Numbered from the stretch's first letter, positions 1-5,960 are shown. The stretch: 6,378 bases of DNA from Oscillospiraceae bacterium (GCA_017481325.1 JAFUPG010000063.1:1-6378); one strand, 5' to 3'. Notes: generated by a model from the letters alone, not told the origin. Made by a program: numbers and translations.

Positions 1-8
1 AGTCGTCG

Positions 9-149
9 CTTCCTCCCATGAGATTGCCACGGCTCCCGTGGGGAGCCTCGCAATGACATAGCGGAATATGAAACCTTGCTCATAGGCTGAAAATCATCCT
101 AATACGGGCGGCTTTGGCTGCGGCAAACTGTTCGGCAAATTTCTGTTTG
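9..149 (+). repeat. Left arm of 141-bp inverted repeat
   Basis: Positions 9-149 are the reverse complement of 6238-6378 with 3 mismatches in 141 bases (at 124, 135 and 140). The outer 115 bases (9-123) are identical between arms. The arm contains an imperfect palindrome near 23-55, with a perfect GGCTCCC-GTG-GGGAGCC stem and outer ATTGC/GCAAT arms. This resembles the 'TCATTGCGAGG...GTGGCAATC' type of dispersed repeat that I recall from many bacterial genomes. The inner end (131-149) is the complement of part of the 100-bp tandem unit found at 5961-6260. No open reading frame fits inside. The arms may be two dispersed repeat copies or the ends of one element; the sequence alone does not decide. 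Confidence 0.93.
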
Positions 150-200
150 GCTTTCTGCGTAAAGGACGGTTTTGCTCTAATGATCTTCTTTTATTTTCCT

Positions 201-229
201 TTGCGTTAAACGAGCGTGGTTCACATAAT
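201..229 (+). promoter_or_regulatory. Weak candidate sigma-70 promoter for the repressor cluster
   Basis: TTGCGT (201-206) and CATAAT (224-229) are separated by 17 nt, giving a partial -35 and a good -10 match. If used, transcription would run through both stem-loop modules and the hairpin array, making a leader of nearly 500 nt before the start codon at 716. I saw no better -35/-10 pair closer to the gene and no clear TACA...TGTA operator of the classical BlaI type. The region is AT-rich, so a chance match is quite possible. Confidence 0.25.
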
Positions 230-278
230 TTTATTATGGTAAATTTCTTGTTCTGTTGTAGTTGCGTTGCCGGTCGGC

Positions 279-378
279 GGTGCCACGGGCGAACACATGG
301 GTTCGCCCCTACAGGTTCTATCGACGGTGCGTTTGGGATCGATGGTGCCACGGGCAGGGTGTACCCTGCCCCTAGGGG
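279..378 (+). repeat. Two related stem-loop modules with a shared frame
   Basis: Module 1 (279-315) and module 2 (344-378) both begin GGTGCCACGGGC and both have GCCCCTA after the hairpin. The hairpins differ: module 1 pairs GGGCGAAC (287-294) with GTTCGCCC (301-308), and module 2 pairs GGGCAGGGT (352-360) with ACCCTGCCC (363-371). The stem sequence changed while pairing was kept, which suggests selection or copying at the level of structure. A related GCGCCCCTACGG string occurs at 3020-3031 between the two lipoprotein genes. These look like members of a dispersed intergenic hairpin family; the function is unknown. Confidence 0.75.
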
Positions 379-421
379 AGTTGGTTGGCAGTGCGGTGGT
401 GATCGGCGGGGTTTGATGATT

Positions 422-670
422 TGACCCTTCGGGTCATGAATTGACGCTTTGCGTCGTGATTTCTCGCTGCGCTCCATGAATTGAATTGCCTCTTAATGCG
501 CCGCAGCGCAATTCATGCAGCGCAAGCTGCAATTCATGCCCGTCAGGGCAATTCATGCAGCGCAAGCTGCAATTCATGCCCGTCAGGGCAATTCATGCAG
601 CGCAAGCTGCAATTCATGCCCGTCAGGGCAATTCATGCGGCATCAGCCGCAATTCATGGGGCTTCGCCCC
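422..670 (+). repeat. Array of short hairpins separated by AATTCAT spacers
   Basis: A run of about ten small stem-loops stands immediately before the repressor gene. The stems include TGACCC/GGGTCA (422-436), GACGC/GCGTC (443-455), TGCGC/GCGCA (497-510), TGCAGC/GCTGCA with a GCAA loop (516-531, 556-571, 596-611), TGCCC/GGGCA with a GTCA loop (537-550, 577-590, 617-630), TGCGGC/GCCGCA (636-651) and GGGGC/GCCCC (658-670). Nearly all are flanked by AATTCAT or ATGAATT. The segment near 462-475 is a degenerate unit without a good stem. Stems of different sequence but preserved pairing argue for a structural element, not a coding one. None is followed by a run of T, so they are not ordinary terminators. 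Confidence 0.85.
511..630 (+). repeat. Three exact tandem copies of a 40-bp two-hairpin unit
   Basis: Positions 511-550, 551-590 and 591-630 are identical over all 40 bases. Each unit starts ATTCA, forms the GCAGC-GCAA-GCTGC hairpin, has an AATTCA spacer, then forms the GCCC-GTCA-GGGC hairpin. Perfect identity points to recent amplification by slippage or unequal recombination, so copy number probably varies between strains. Because 40 is not a multiple of three, gain or loss of a unit would shift any reading frame through it, which again argues against coding. Confidence 0.95.
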
Positions 671-715
671 CTGCTTGATGATCGACAATTTATTCCGATT
701 TCGGAGGTTTTTCTT

Positions 716-1078
716 ATGGCTTTACATCTTTTTGACAGCGAGCTGCGGCTTATGGAGCTGCTTTGGGCCCAGGCGCCGGTGAGCGCCCGGGCGCTGAGTC
801 TTTCGGCTGCGGACAGCCTGGGTTGGAACAAAAACACCACCTACACCGTGCTGAAAAAGCTGGTGGACAAGGGCTTTGTGCAGCGGCAGGAGCCCAATTT
901 CATCTGCGTTCCCCTGATCGACCGGAAGCAGGTGGCAAGGGAGGAGACCGACTCCCTGATCCGCAAGCTCTACGGTGGCTCGAAGAAGGCCTTCTTTGCT
1001 GCCTTTTTGGAGGAGGAGCAGCTCTCTGACCGGGAGCTGCAGGAGCTGCGAGCGCTCATTGACGGCTATGAAAAGTGA
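716..1078 (+). CDS. BlaI/MecI/CopY-family transcriptional repressor
   Basis: A 120-residue protein, the normal length for this family of dimeric winged-helix repressors. They bind operators of beta-lactamase-type or metal/antibiotic response genes and are released when a BlaR1-type membrane peptidase triggers their cleavage. The N-terminal half carries the winged helix: a first helix with LMELLWAQAPVSARAL (12-27) and a recognition helix with WNKNTTYTVLKKLVDKG (37-53), close to the family pattern. The C-terminal part (about 74-117) is the helical dimerisation segment ending in LSDRELQELRALI. The start at 716 is chosen because GGAGG (703-707) lies 8 nt upstream; upstream in-frame codons only translate the hairpin array. 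The stop overlaps the M56 peptidase gene, so the two are translationally linked. At the site matching the staphylococcal Asn-Phe scissile bond, this protein seems to have Ala96-Phe97 (alignment from memory). The family call is firm; the target genes are inferred to be its own cluster. Confidence 0.93.
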   Translation: MALHLFDSELRLMELLWAQAPVSARALSLSAADSLGWNKNTTYTVLKKLVDKGFVQRQEPNFICVPLIDRKQVAREETDSLIRKLYGGSKKAFFAAFLEEEQLSDRELQELRALIDGYEK

Positions 1079-1964
1079 TATTTTCTACTGGGTCCTGAAC
1101 ATGAGCCTTCACGGCGGTCTGCTGTGCCTTCTGGTGCTGCTGCTGCGAAGGATCAAACGGCTGCCACGGGGCTTCGTCTACAGCCTGTGGGCGCTGCCCT
1201 TTCTGCGGCTGGTGCTGCCTCTGGGGCTCAACAGCCCCCTGAGCATCATGCGCCTTCTGGAGCGGCTGGGCACAAGACGGGTGCGCTTGAACATATCCGA
1301 AGTGTTCAGCGCCATGAATTCCGTCGCCATGGCCGGCAGCTATTACCCCGTGACCTATGAGACCAATGTGCTCACGGGACTCATGGAGACCCTGGCGCTG
1401 ATCTGGCTGATCGTGGCCTGCGGCCTTGTGCTGGCGGCGGCCATCCTCTATTTCTGCACCAAGGACGAGCTGCGCAATGCGGAAAAGCAGGAGGGCTATT
1501 TTCTCTCGGACAGCATCACCGCCCCGGCGCTTTACGGCATTTTCCGCCCCAAGATCCTGCTGCCCCGGGACATTGCGCCCCAGGCGCTGCCCTATATTCT
1601 CCTGCACGAGCAGGTGCATCGCCGCCGTGGGGACAATTTCCGGCGTGCCGTGGCCATTTTGACCTGCTGCATTCACTGGTTCAATCCCCTTTGCTGGCTC
1701 AGCCTGAAGTACTTTTTTGAGGATATGGAGCTGTCCTGCGATGCCGCCGTGTTGAAACAGCTGGGAGAGCAGGAGAAAAAGACCTACGCCCTGGCCCTCT
1801 TGGATACGGCACAGAGCCGAAATCTCTTCGTTTCCGCCTTTGGTGGGGCGGGGCTGCGTCTCCGGGTGGAGCGAGTGCTGGCCTATCGACGGCTGACGGT
1901 TCTGTCGGCGCTGGCCTTTGGGGCGCTCTTTGCCCTCATCGCTCTGGTGCTTCTGACCAACTGA
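1068..1964 (+). CDS. BlaR1/MecR1-like M56 membrane metallopeptidase without sensor domain
   Basis: A 298-residue integral membrane zinc peptidase of family M56. The zinc motif HEQVH is at 180-184, followed by HWFNPLCWL (203-211) and DMELSCDAAV (219-228), whose Glu221 is the expected third ligand. Hydrophobic segments lie near 9-27, 34-52, 105-130 and 277-297, with a further one near 193-211. The WALPFLRLVLP string (41-51) is typical of the N-terminal membrane part. Staphylococcal BlaR1/MecR1 proteins are about 585 residues because of a C-terminal penicillin-binding sensor; here the protein ends one residue after the last membrane helix, so no extracellular sensor is present. Such short forms are known in Clostridia, and a frameshift is not evident because the next gene starts cleanly. 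The ATG at 1068 overlaps the repressor stop by 11 nt, which sets the start and implies coupled translation. Its likely role is signal-dependent relief of the repressor. The activating ligand is unknown. Confidence 0.92.
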   Translation: MKSDIFYWVLNMSLHGGLLCLLVLLLRRIKRLPRGFVYSLWALPFLRLVLPLGLNSPLSIMRLLERLGTRRVRLNISEVFSAMNSVAMAGSYYPVTYETNVLTGLMETLALIWLIVACGLVLAAAILYFCTKDELRNAEKQEGYFLSDSITAPALYGIFRPKILLPRDIAPQALPYILLHEQVHRRRGDNFRRAVAILTCCIHWFNPLCWLSLKYFFEDMELSCDAAVLKQLGEQEKKTYALALLDTAQSRNLFVSAFGGAGLRLRVERVLAYRRLTVLSALAFGALFALIALVLLTN

Positions 1965-1980
1965 AAGGAGTGTGCAAACC

Positions 1981-2994
1981 ATGAAACGACTACTCTGCCT
2001 CTGCCTGTGCTGCCTACTGCTCTGGGGCTGCAGCGCCGAGCCCATAGAAACCACCGTCACCGAGAACGCCATTCACCTCGACCCCATGATGCTGGGGGAT
2101 CTCTCCGTGACCATTGTGGACGGCCATGTCACCGAGGGCGCTGAGGATATGGCCTGGTTTGCTCTCCAGACCGGCGGCCCGGAGAGCCCTACGGACGGCA
2201 GCGAAGGCTGCCAAATCACCATGCACCGGATCTACGACGGGACGGAATATATCTCCGTTCTCTCCTATGCCGATGGCCTCTACACCCTGGACGACGGGGA
2301 GACGAGGCGGCAGTACCCCTATCTGATCTACTCCTGCGAGAATCTGCGCCCCCAGGCCACCAGCGATTTTGCGGAGTATTATCTTCTCTCCGAGGACCCT
2401 ACCATGACCTCCCGGCGCTACCATCAGCATCTGCTCTCCGCCGTTTTGCAGACGGATTTCCCGGCCACCACCGTTGTGTATACGGATTTTCTCAGCTTTG
2501 ACCGGGCAGAGCGCTACGGCACTGTCCCGGCCAAATACCTGACCCATCCGGATCTGCTGGTGGGAGCGAGGTTTTGCCGAGACGGCTTCTATCTGGAGCA
2601 GCTTTTGGAGAAGCCTGACCCCGCCGCCTCAGGGCTGACGGAGACGGTGCGCAAGTGCTATGACTATGATTTCAATCCCCTGCCCGATAACAGCCTGCCC
2701 GAAACCACCGCCTGCGGCTATTACCGTGGGAAGGCCATTGGCTGCGATGACACACGCTTCGACCCCAAACCGGAGGATCAGCTGCCGGAGGAGACCTTTC
2801 CCGGCCTGCAAAACCTGGGCATCTGGCAGGAGGGCGAGGGCTATGTGCTGCTGCGCTGCCACCGGATGGAGGGCTGGAAACTCAAGCATCCCGTTATGAG
2901 CTATACGCCTCGCTACAGCGAGCTGATCCTCACCTACTACGACCAAAACGGCATCCCCCAATGGCAAACCACCGGCGAGATCTATGTCAGATAA
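1981..2994 (+). CDS. Putative lipoprotein of unknown function in the BlaI/M56 cluster
   Basis: A 337-residue predicted lipoprotein that I do not recognise as a named family. Residues 1-16 form a short, cysteine- and leucine-rich signal peptide ending LLWG before Cys17, the predicted lipid-modified residue; Trp at the -2 position is unusual for a lipobox. The mature part is acidic and soluble, rich in Tyr, Asp and Pro, with beta-strand-like stretches such as YISVLSYADGLYTL (90-103) and SELILTYYDQNG (313-324). Two spaced acidic loops, DNSLPETT (236-243) and EDQLPEET (265-272), resemble each other. The start at 1981 is preferred over the in-frame GTG at 1972 because AAAGGAG (1964-1970) is 10 nt from the ATG but only 1 nt from the GTG. 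The gene begins 16 nt after the M56 gene, so it is very likely co-transcribed. It may be an output of the repressor or an external sensor partner for the sensorless peptidase; both are inference. Confidence 0.82.
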   Translation: MKRLLCLCLCCLLLWGCSAEPIETTVTENAIHLDPMMLGDLSVTIVDGHVTEGAEDMAWFALQTGGPESPTDGSEGCQITMHRIYDGTEYISVLSYADGLYTLDDGETRRQYPYLIYSCENLRPQATSDFAEYYLLSEDPTMTSRRYHQHLLSAVLQTDFPATTVVYTDFLSFDRAERYGTVPAKYLTHPDLLVGARFCRDGFYLEQLLEKPDPAASGLTETVRKCYDYDFNPLPDNSLPETTACGYYRGKAIGCDDTRFDPKPEDQLPEETFPGLQNLGIWQEGEGYVLLRCHRMEGWKLKHPVMSYTPRYSELILTYYDQNGIPQWQTTGEIYVR

Positions 2995-3093
2995 GGCCGA
3001 AACAGGGCATAACGTAGGTGCGCCCCTACGGGGTTTGTTCGTCAGTAACCGGCATGGCGGTGATATTCCGCTGAAATTTCAGGAGGTTTTCTT
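2995..3093 (+). other. Intergenic spacer with small hairpin between the lipoprotein genes
   Basis: The 99-nt spacer contains a hairpin pairing CGTAGG (3013-3018) with CCTACG (3025-3030) around a 6-nt loop, followed by GGGGTTTGTT. The T content after the stem is too low for a confident terminator. The GCGCCCCTACGG string matches the GCCCCTA element of the stem-loop modules at 279-378, so this is probably a degenerate member of that repeat family. AGGAGG at 3081-3086 sits 7 nt before the next ATG. I saw no convincing promoter, so the downstream gene may be read through from the cluster. Confidence 0.55.
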
Positions 3094-4284
3094 ATGATCC
3101 GTTTTCTTTTCCGTTGCAGGTGGCCGGCTTTGCTGCTCTGCCTGCTTCTGGTGGGCTGCAGCGCTGCGCCGCAGCCTTCGGCGCCCTATGTGCCCTACAG
3201 TGTGGAAGCTTCGACCCTCCCCTTCTACAGTGTGGAAGTTTCGACCCTCCCCTCCGTGGAGGTCTCCCAGGTGCCTGACGAGGTGGCGACCCTGGGGGAA
3301 ACGCTGGTCAGGGACAATGCTTTTCATGATGCGGTGGCCTTTTCTGACCGGCTGCTCCGCACGGAGGTCACGGCTCATGACGAGGCGGCCCGGACAAGAG
3401 AGCACCGGGTTTGGATGATGGACCCCTACGGCGAGACCCTTGGGGAGTACCGCTTCTCTGCGGAGGAGGCCTACAGCGTCCGGACGCTGACAGCCACCGA
3501 GGACGGCGGCTTCCTCTTCGTTTTGGGCTTCTCAGATCTTCAATACGGCCAGGGAAGCTGGGCCGGAGAGGGCGGCTACGCCTCCCGTGTGATCCACTGC
3601 GACAGCAGCGGAGCGCTTCTCTTTGACACAGAATTCCCCCAGGTAAAGGGGGGTGCCCTGGATTTCTGCATAGAGGCAGAGGGGCGCTACTATTTCTTCG
3701 GCGACGTGGAGACCCCGGAGACCGATGTGACCGGGATCGCCTCCCCATCGGATATCGCCCTTTGGATTCTGGATGGGAAGGGAAACCTGTTGCAGCAGAA
3801 GGTCATCGCCGGTTCCGACTTTGAGAACTTGCTGCAGGTGGAGCAGAGGGACGGGAATTTTGTGCTTTCCCTGTGGTCGCAGTCCACGGACGGGGACTTT
3901 GTTGGCTCTTCCGGCGGCGGCTATCCTGTGGATTGGGTCTTTACCCTGGACAAAGATCTCAACATCCTGGACGGGAAGGAGCAGAGCGGAAGGGATTTTT
4001 CCGATGACAGGATCGGCTTTTCCCGGGGGAAGGCCGTCTATGTCAGCGATTTCAGTGAGGATGTTCCGGGCACGCCCACGGCCTATGTGGACTACGGCGA
4101 CTATTACCTGCTGGTCTGGCGGCATATCACCGGGGTATACGAGCATACGCCGATCACAATCAGCGCCATCTGGCACACCTGGGAGACGGTGTATTCCTTC
4201 TACAGCCGGGAGGGCGAGCTGATCTATCAAGGTGCCGTGGATTCCACCCCGGATTACGACCGTATTGTGGACGAATGGGACTAA
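3094..4284 (+). CDS. Putative lipoprotein, probable beta-propeller
   Basis: A 396-residue predicted lipoprotein. The signal peptide (1-21) has an Arg-containing N-terminus, a leucine-rich core and a canonical lipobox LLVGC with Cys22 as the lipidation site. Residues 30-61 form a Pro/Ser/Val linker with a repeated decapeptide: YSVEASTLPF (35-44), YSVEVSTLP (45-53) and a decayed SVEVSQVP. The rest shows recurring strand-turn-strand units of the form hydrophobic-x-D-x-x-G-x-L, for example IHCDSSGALLF, LWILDGKGNLLQ and FTLDKDLNILDG. These suggest propeller blades, but no catalytic motif is visible and I cannot name a family. AGGAGG 7 nt upstream supports the ATG at 3094. The gene has the same strand and lipoprotein type as its upstream neighbour but is not detectably homologous to it by eye. 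A 99-nt gap makes operon membership likely but not certain. The likely location is the outer face of the membrane, tethered by the linker. Confidence 0.82.
   Translation: MIRFLFRCRWPALLLCLLLVGCSAAPQPSAPYVPYSVEASTLPFYSVEVSTLPSVEVSQVPDEVATLGETLVRDNAFHDAVAFSDRLLRTEVTAHDEAARTREHRVWMMDPYGETLGEYRFSAEEAYSVRTLTATEDGGFLFVLGFSDLQYGQGSWAGEGGYASRVIHCDSSGALLFDTEFPQVKGGALDFCIEAEGRYYFFGDVETPETDVTGIASPSDIALWILDGKGNLLQQKVIAGSDFENLLQVEQRDGNFVLSLWSQSTDGDFVGSSGGGYPVDWVFTLDKDLNILDGKEQSGRDFSDDRIGFSRGKAVYVSDFSEDVPGTPTAYVDYGDYYLLVWRHITGVYEHTPITISAIWHTWETVYSFYSREGELIYQGAVDSTPDYDRIVDEWD
3195..3253 (+). repeat. In-frame 30-bp tandem duplication in the lipoprotein linker
   Basis: The copies at 3195-3224 and 3225-3253 share CTACAGTGTGGAAG, then C or T, then TTCGACCCTCCCCT. 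There is essentially one difference (the C/T at 3209 versus 3239, changing Ala to Val) before the copies diverge at the end. A third, decayed copy follows from about 3254. The 30-bp period keeps the reading frame and adds ten residues to the linker after the lipidated cysteine. Near-identity at the DNA level suggests recent slippage. Confidence 0.9.
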
Positions 4285-4294
4285 GGCAGCAAAA

Positions 4295-4329
4295 CAGCGC
4301 CTCTGAGGGATTTTTCCCCAGAGGCGCTG
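4295..4329 (-). terminator. Intrinsic terminator between convergent genes
   Basis: A perfect 11-bp stem pairs CAGCGCCTCTG (4295-4305) with CAGAGGCGCTG (4319-4329). GGG/CCC inside the loop can extend it. Read on the - strand the stem is followed by TTTTGC, so it fits best as the terminator of the DUF1846 gene, whose stop is 17 nt away. On the + strand the bases after the stem are GC-rich and then CTTATTTAC, a weaker tail, but it may also stop transcription from the lipoprotein gene ending at 4284. Confidence 0.85.
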
Positions 4330-4345
4330 CGCTTATTTACATGAC

Positions 4346-5830
4346 TCAGCCGTGGTAGAGCTTGCGGTTCTGGTACACGGGCTCGCAGGTCAGGTTGATG
4401 CCCAGCTTGTGGAACATGGTCTCGTCCACCCGGGCGGGGATCACCGTGGCATGGGCCTCGCAGCCCTTCAGCTTGTCCAGCTGATCCACGGCCAGAGCGG
4501 CCTTTTCGTCGGTGGCGGCGCAGATGGTCAGGGCGATGAGGGTCTCATCGGTGTGCAGACGGGGGTTGCGGTTGTGCATATGATCCACCTTCAGGTGCTG
4601 GATGGGCTCAATGACTGCACGGCTGATGAGCTGCACCTCCTTGTCAATGCCGGCCAGGGCCTTCAGGGCATTGAGCAGGCAGGCGGAGGAGCTGCCCAGC
4701 AGATCCGAGGTGCCGCCGGTGATAATGCGGCCATCCGGCAGCTCCAGTGCCACCACAGGCTCCTCGTCATAGGCGGCACGCTCCAGGGCGGCGGCGATGA
4801 CGGGACGGGAGGCCAGATGAATATCGCTGCGGCGCATGAGCATCTCCAGCTTCTTGGCCTCCTTGCCGTCGCTGAGACCCTGACGGGCGGCGCAGCGGGC
4901 GGCATAGTAGCGGCGGATGATCTCCTGATGGGCGGCACGGCGGCAGATGTCGTCGTCCTTGATGCAGGAGCCGATGAGATTGACACCCATATCCGTGGGA
5001 GAATGATAGGGGCTCTCCCCCCAGATGCTCCGCAAAGTCTCGTTGAGCACGGGGAAAATCTCCACGTCACGGTTATAATTCACCGCCATGACCCCGTAGG
5101 TCTCCAGATGGAAGGGGTCGATCATGTTCACGTCGCTGAGGTCGGCGGTAGCGGCCTCATAGGCCAGGTTCACGGGATGGCGCAGAGGCAGATCCCAGAT
5201 GGGGAAAGTCTCGAACTTGGCATATCCGGCACGGACGCCGTGCTTATGCTCGTGCCAGATCTGGCTCAGGCAGGTGGCCATCTTGCCGCTGCCGGGGCCG
5301 GGAGCGGTGACCACCACCAGAGAGCGCTCCGTGGGGATGAAATCATTCTTGCCGAAGCCCTCGTCCGAGAGGATCAGCTCCGTGTCCGAGGGGTAGCCGG
5401 GGATCTCGTAGTGGTGATAGACCCGAAGACCCAGCCGCTCCAGCTTCTGGCTGAAGGCGTTGGCGGCCTTCTGCCCCTGGAAACGGGTGATGACCACGCT
5501 GGGCACATACAGGCCGCAATCACGGAAGGCGTCGATGAGCCGCAGAGTGTCCAGATCGTAAGTAATGCCCAGGTCGCCACGGCGCTTGTTGCGCTCGATG
5601 TCGTCGGCGGAGATGACCAGAATGATCTCAGCCTCCTCCTTCATCTGCATGAGCATGCGGATCTTGGAGTCGGGACGGAAGCCGGGCAGCACACGGCTGG
5701 CATGGTAATCGTCAAAAAGCTTGCCGCCAAACTCCAGATACAGCTTGCCGCCGAAGCGGTCGATGCGCTTGCGGATGTTCTCCGACTGGACAAGGACATA
5801 TTTATCGTAATCAAAGCCAATTTGTTGCAT
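4346..5830 (-). CDS. UPF0371/DUF1846 family protein
   Basis: A 494-residue soluble protein recognised as the UPF0371/DUF1846 family, whose members are about 500 residues and widespread in Firmicutes and Actinobacteria; their biochemical function is not established. Family-like stretches include IGFDYDKYVLVQSENIRKRI (4-23), KLYLEFGGKLFDDYHASRVL (29-48), FETFPIWDLPLRHPVNLAYE (206-225) and TDMGVNLIGSCIKDD (279-293). A glycine-rich loop APGPGSGKM (176-184) after a hydrophobic strand looks like a nucleotide- or phosphate-binding loop but is not a strict Walker A (Met instead of Ser/Thr, irregular spacing). TSDLLGSSSACLLNALKALA (374-393) is another Gly/Ser loop. The start at 5830 is chosen because AAGGAGGAG lies just upstream and the promoter lies between it and the next in-frame ATG at 5908, which would be outside the transcript. 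No signal peptide or membrane segment is visible. It is convergent with the lipoprotein cluster and appears monocistronic. Confidence 0.93.
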   Translation of the reverse strand: MQQIGFDYDKYVLVQSENIRKRIDRFGGKLYLEFGGKLFDDYHASRVLPGFRPDSKIRMLMQMKEEAEIILVISADDIERNKRRGDLGITYDLDTLRLIDAFRDCGLYVPSVVITRFQGQKAANAFSQKLERLGLRVYHHYEIPGYPSDTELILSDEGFGKNDFIPTERSLVVVTAPGPGSGKMATCLSQIWHEHKHGVRAGYAKFETFPIWDLPLRHPVNLAYEAATADLSDVNMIDPFHLETYGVMAVNYNRDVEIFPVLNETLRSIWGESPYHSPTDMGVNLIGSCIKDDDICRRAAHQEIIRRYYAARCAARQGLSDGKEAKKLEMLMRRSDIHLASRPVIAAALERAAYDEEPVVALELPDGRIITGGTSDLLGSSSACLLNALKALAGIDKEVQLISRAVIEPIQHLKVDHMHNRNPRLHTDETLIALTICAATDEKAALAVDQLDKLKGCEAHATVIPARVDETMFHKLGINLTCEPVYQNRKLYHG

Positions 5831-5857
5831 AATTTGCTCCTCCTTGTTATCTCCGCT

Positions 5858-5886
5858 ATTATATACCAGATCGGCAAAAATTGTAA
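5858..5886 (-). promoter_or_regulatory. Sigma-70-type promoter of the DUF1846 gene
   Basis: On the - strand, a perfect -10 TATAAT (5863-5858) is preceded by a 17-nt spacer and a weak -35 TTACAA (5886-5881). Transcription would start near 5850, giving a leader of roughly 20 nt that contains the AAGGAGGAG ribosome binding site. This also supports the start codon at 5830. I see no operator-like dyad around it. Confidence 0.7.
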
Positions 5887-5960
5887 GAGGGGAAATCAGT
5901 TTTTTCAAGATTTCATGGAGCGCCTTCAGCGCAACGGCAAAGGGAAATTTGACGGGCTGG
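5887..5960. other. Spacer between the DUF1846 promoter and the tandem repeat
   Basis: No gene or clear regulatory signal is visible. The last 20 bases (5941-5960), ending GGGCTGG, resemble the end of the 100-bp tandem unit (GAAATTTG.CGG.CTG), so the array begins with a partial copy here. Confidence 0.6.

Larger units (their letters stand above)
150..715. other. Gene-free, repeat-rich leader upstream of the repressor gene
   Basis: This 566-nt stretch has no reading frame with a convincing ribosome binding site or protein-like composition. The frames that cross it are short and translate the repeats into low-complexity peptides. Positions 150-278 are AT-rich and hold one weak candidate promoter. 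Positions 279-378 hold two related stem-loop modules, and 422-670 hold the hairpin array. The only coding signal is the GGAGG at 703-707, which serves the start codon at 716. Confidence 0.8.

Noticed and set aside
94..477. A 127-codon - strand open frame in the left leader
   Set aside because: It crosses the inverted-repeat arm and stem-loop modules, has no recognisable domain or clear RBS, and its composition (Pro/Arg/Asn) is that of translated repeats.
422..670. CRISPR array
   Set aside because: The repeats are 40 bp with no unique spacers of constant length. The variable parts are self-complementary stems and there are no cas genes.
515..715. N-terminal extension of the repressor through the hairpin array
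   Set aside because: The extension translates the 40-bp repeats into low-complexity peptide, and a good GGAGG stands 8 nt before the ATG at 716. The 120-residue form is the family's normal length.
1056..2072. A 338-codon open frame on the - strand opposite the M56 gene
   Set aside because: It covers a recognised M56 peptidase with intact zinc motifs. The antisense translation is rich in Gln, His and Arg, with no domain and no RBS.
3013..3040. Rho-independent terminator between the two lipoprotein genes
   Set aside because: The stem is only 6 bp and is followed by GGGGTTTGTT, without a real T run. It is better explained as a degenerate hairpin repeat.
5831..5908. Upstream ATG at 5908 as start of the DUF1846 gene
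   Set aside because: The TATAAT promoter lies downstream of that codon, and AAGGAGGAG directly precedes the ATG at 5830.
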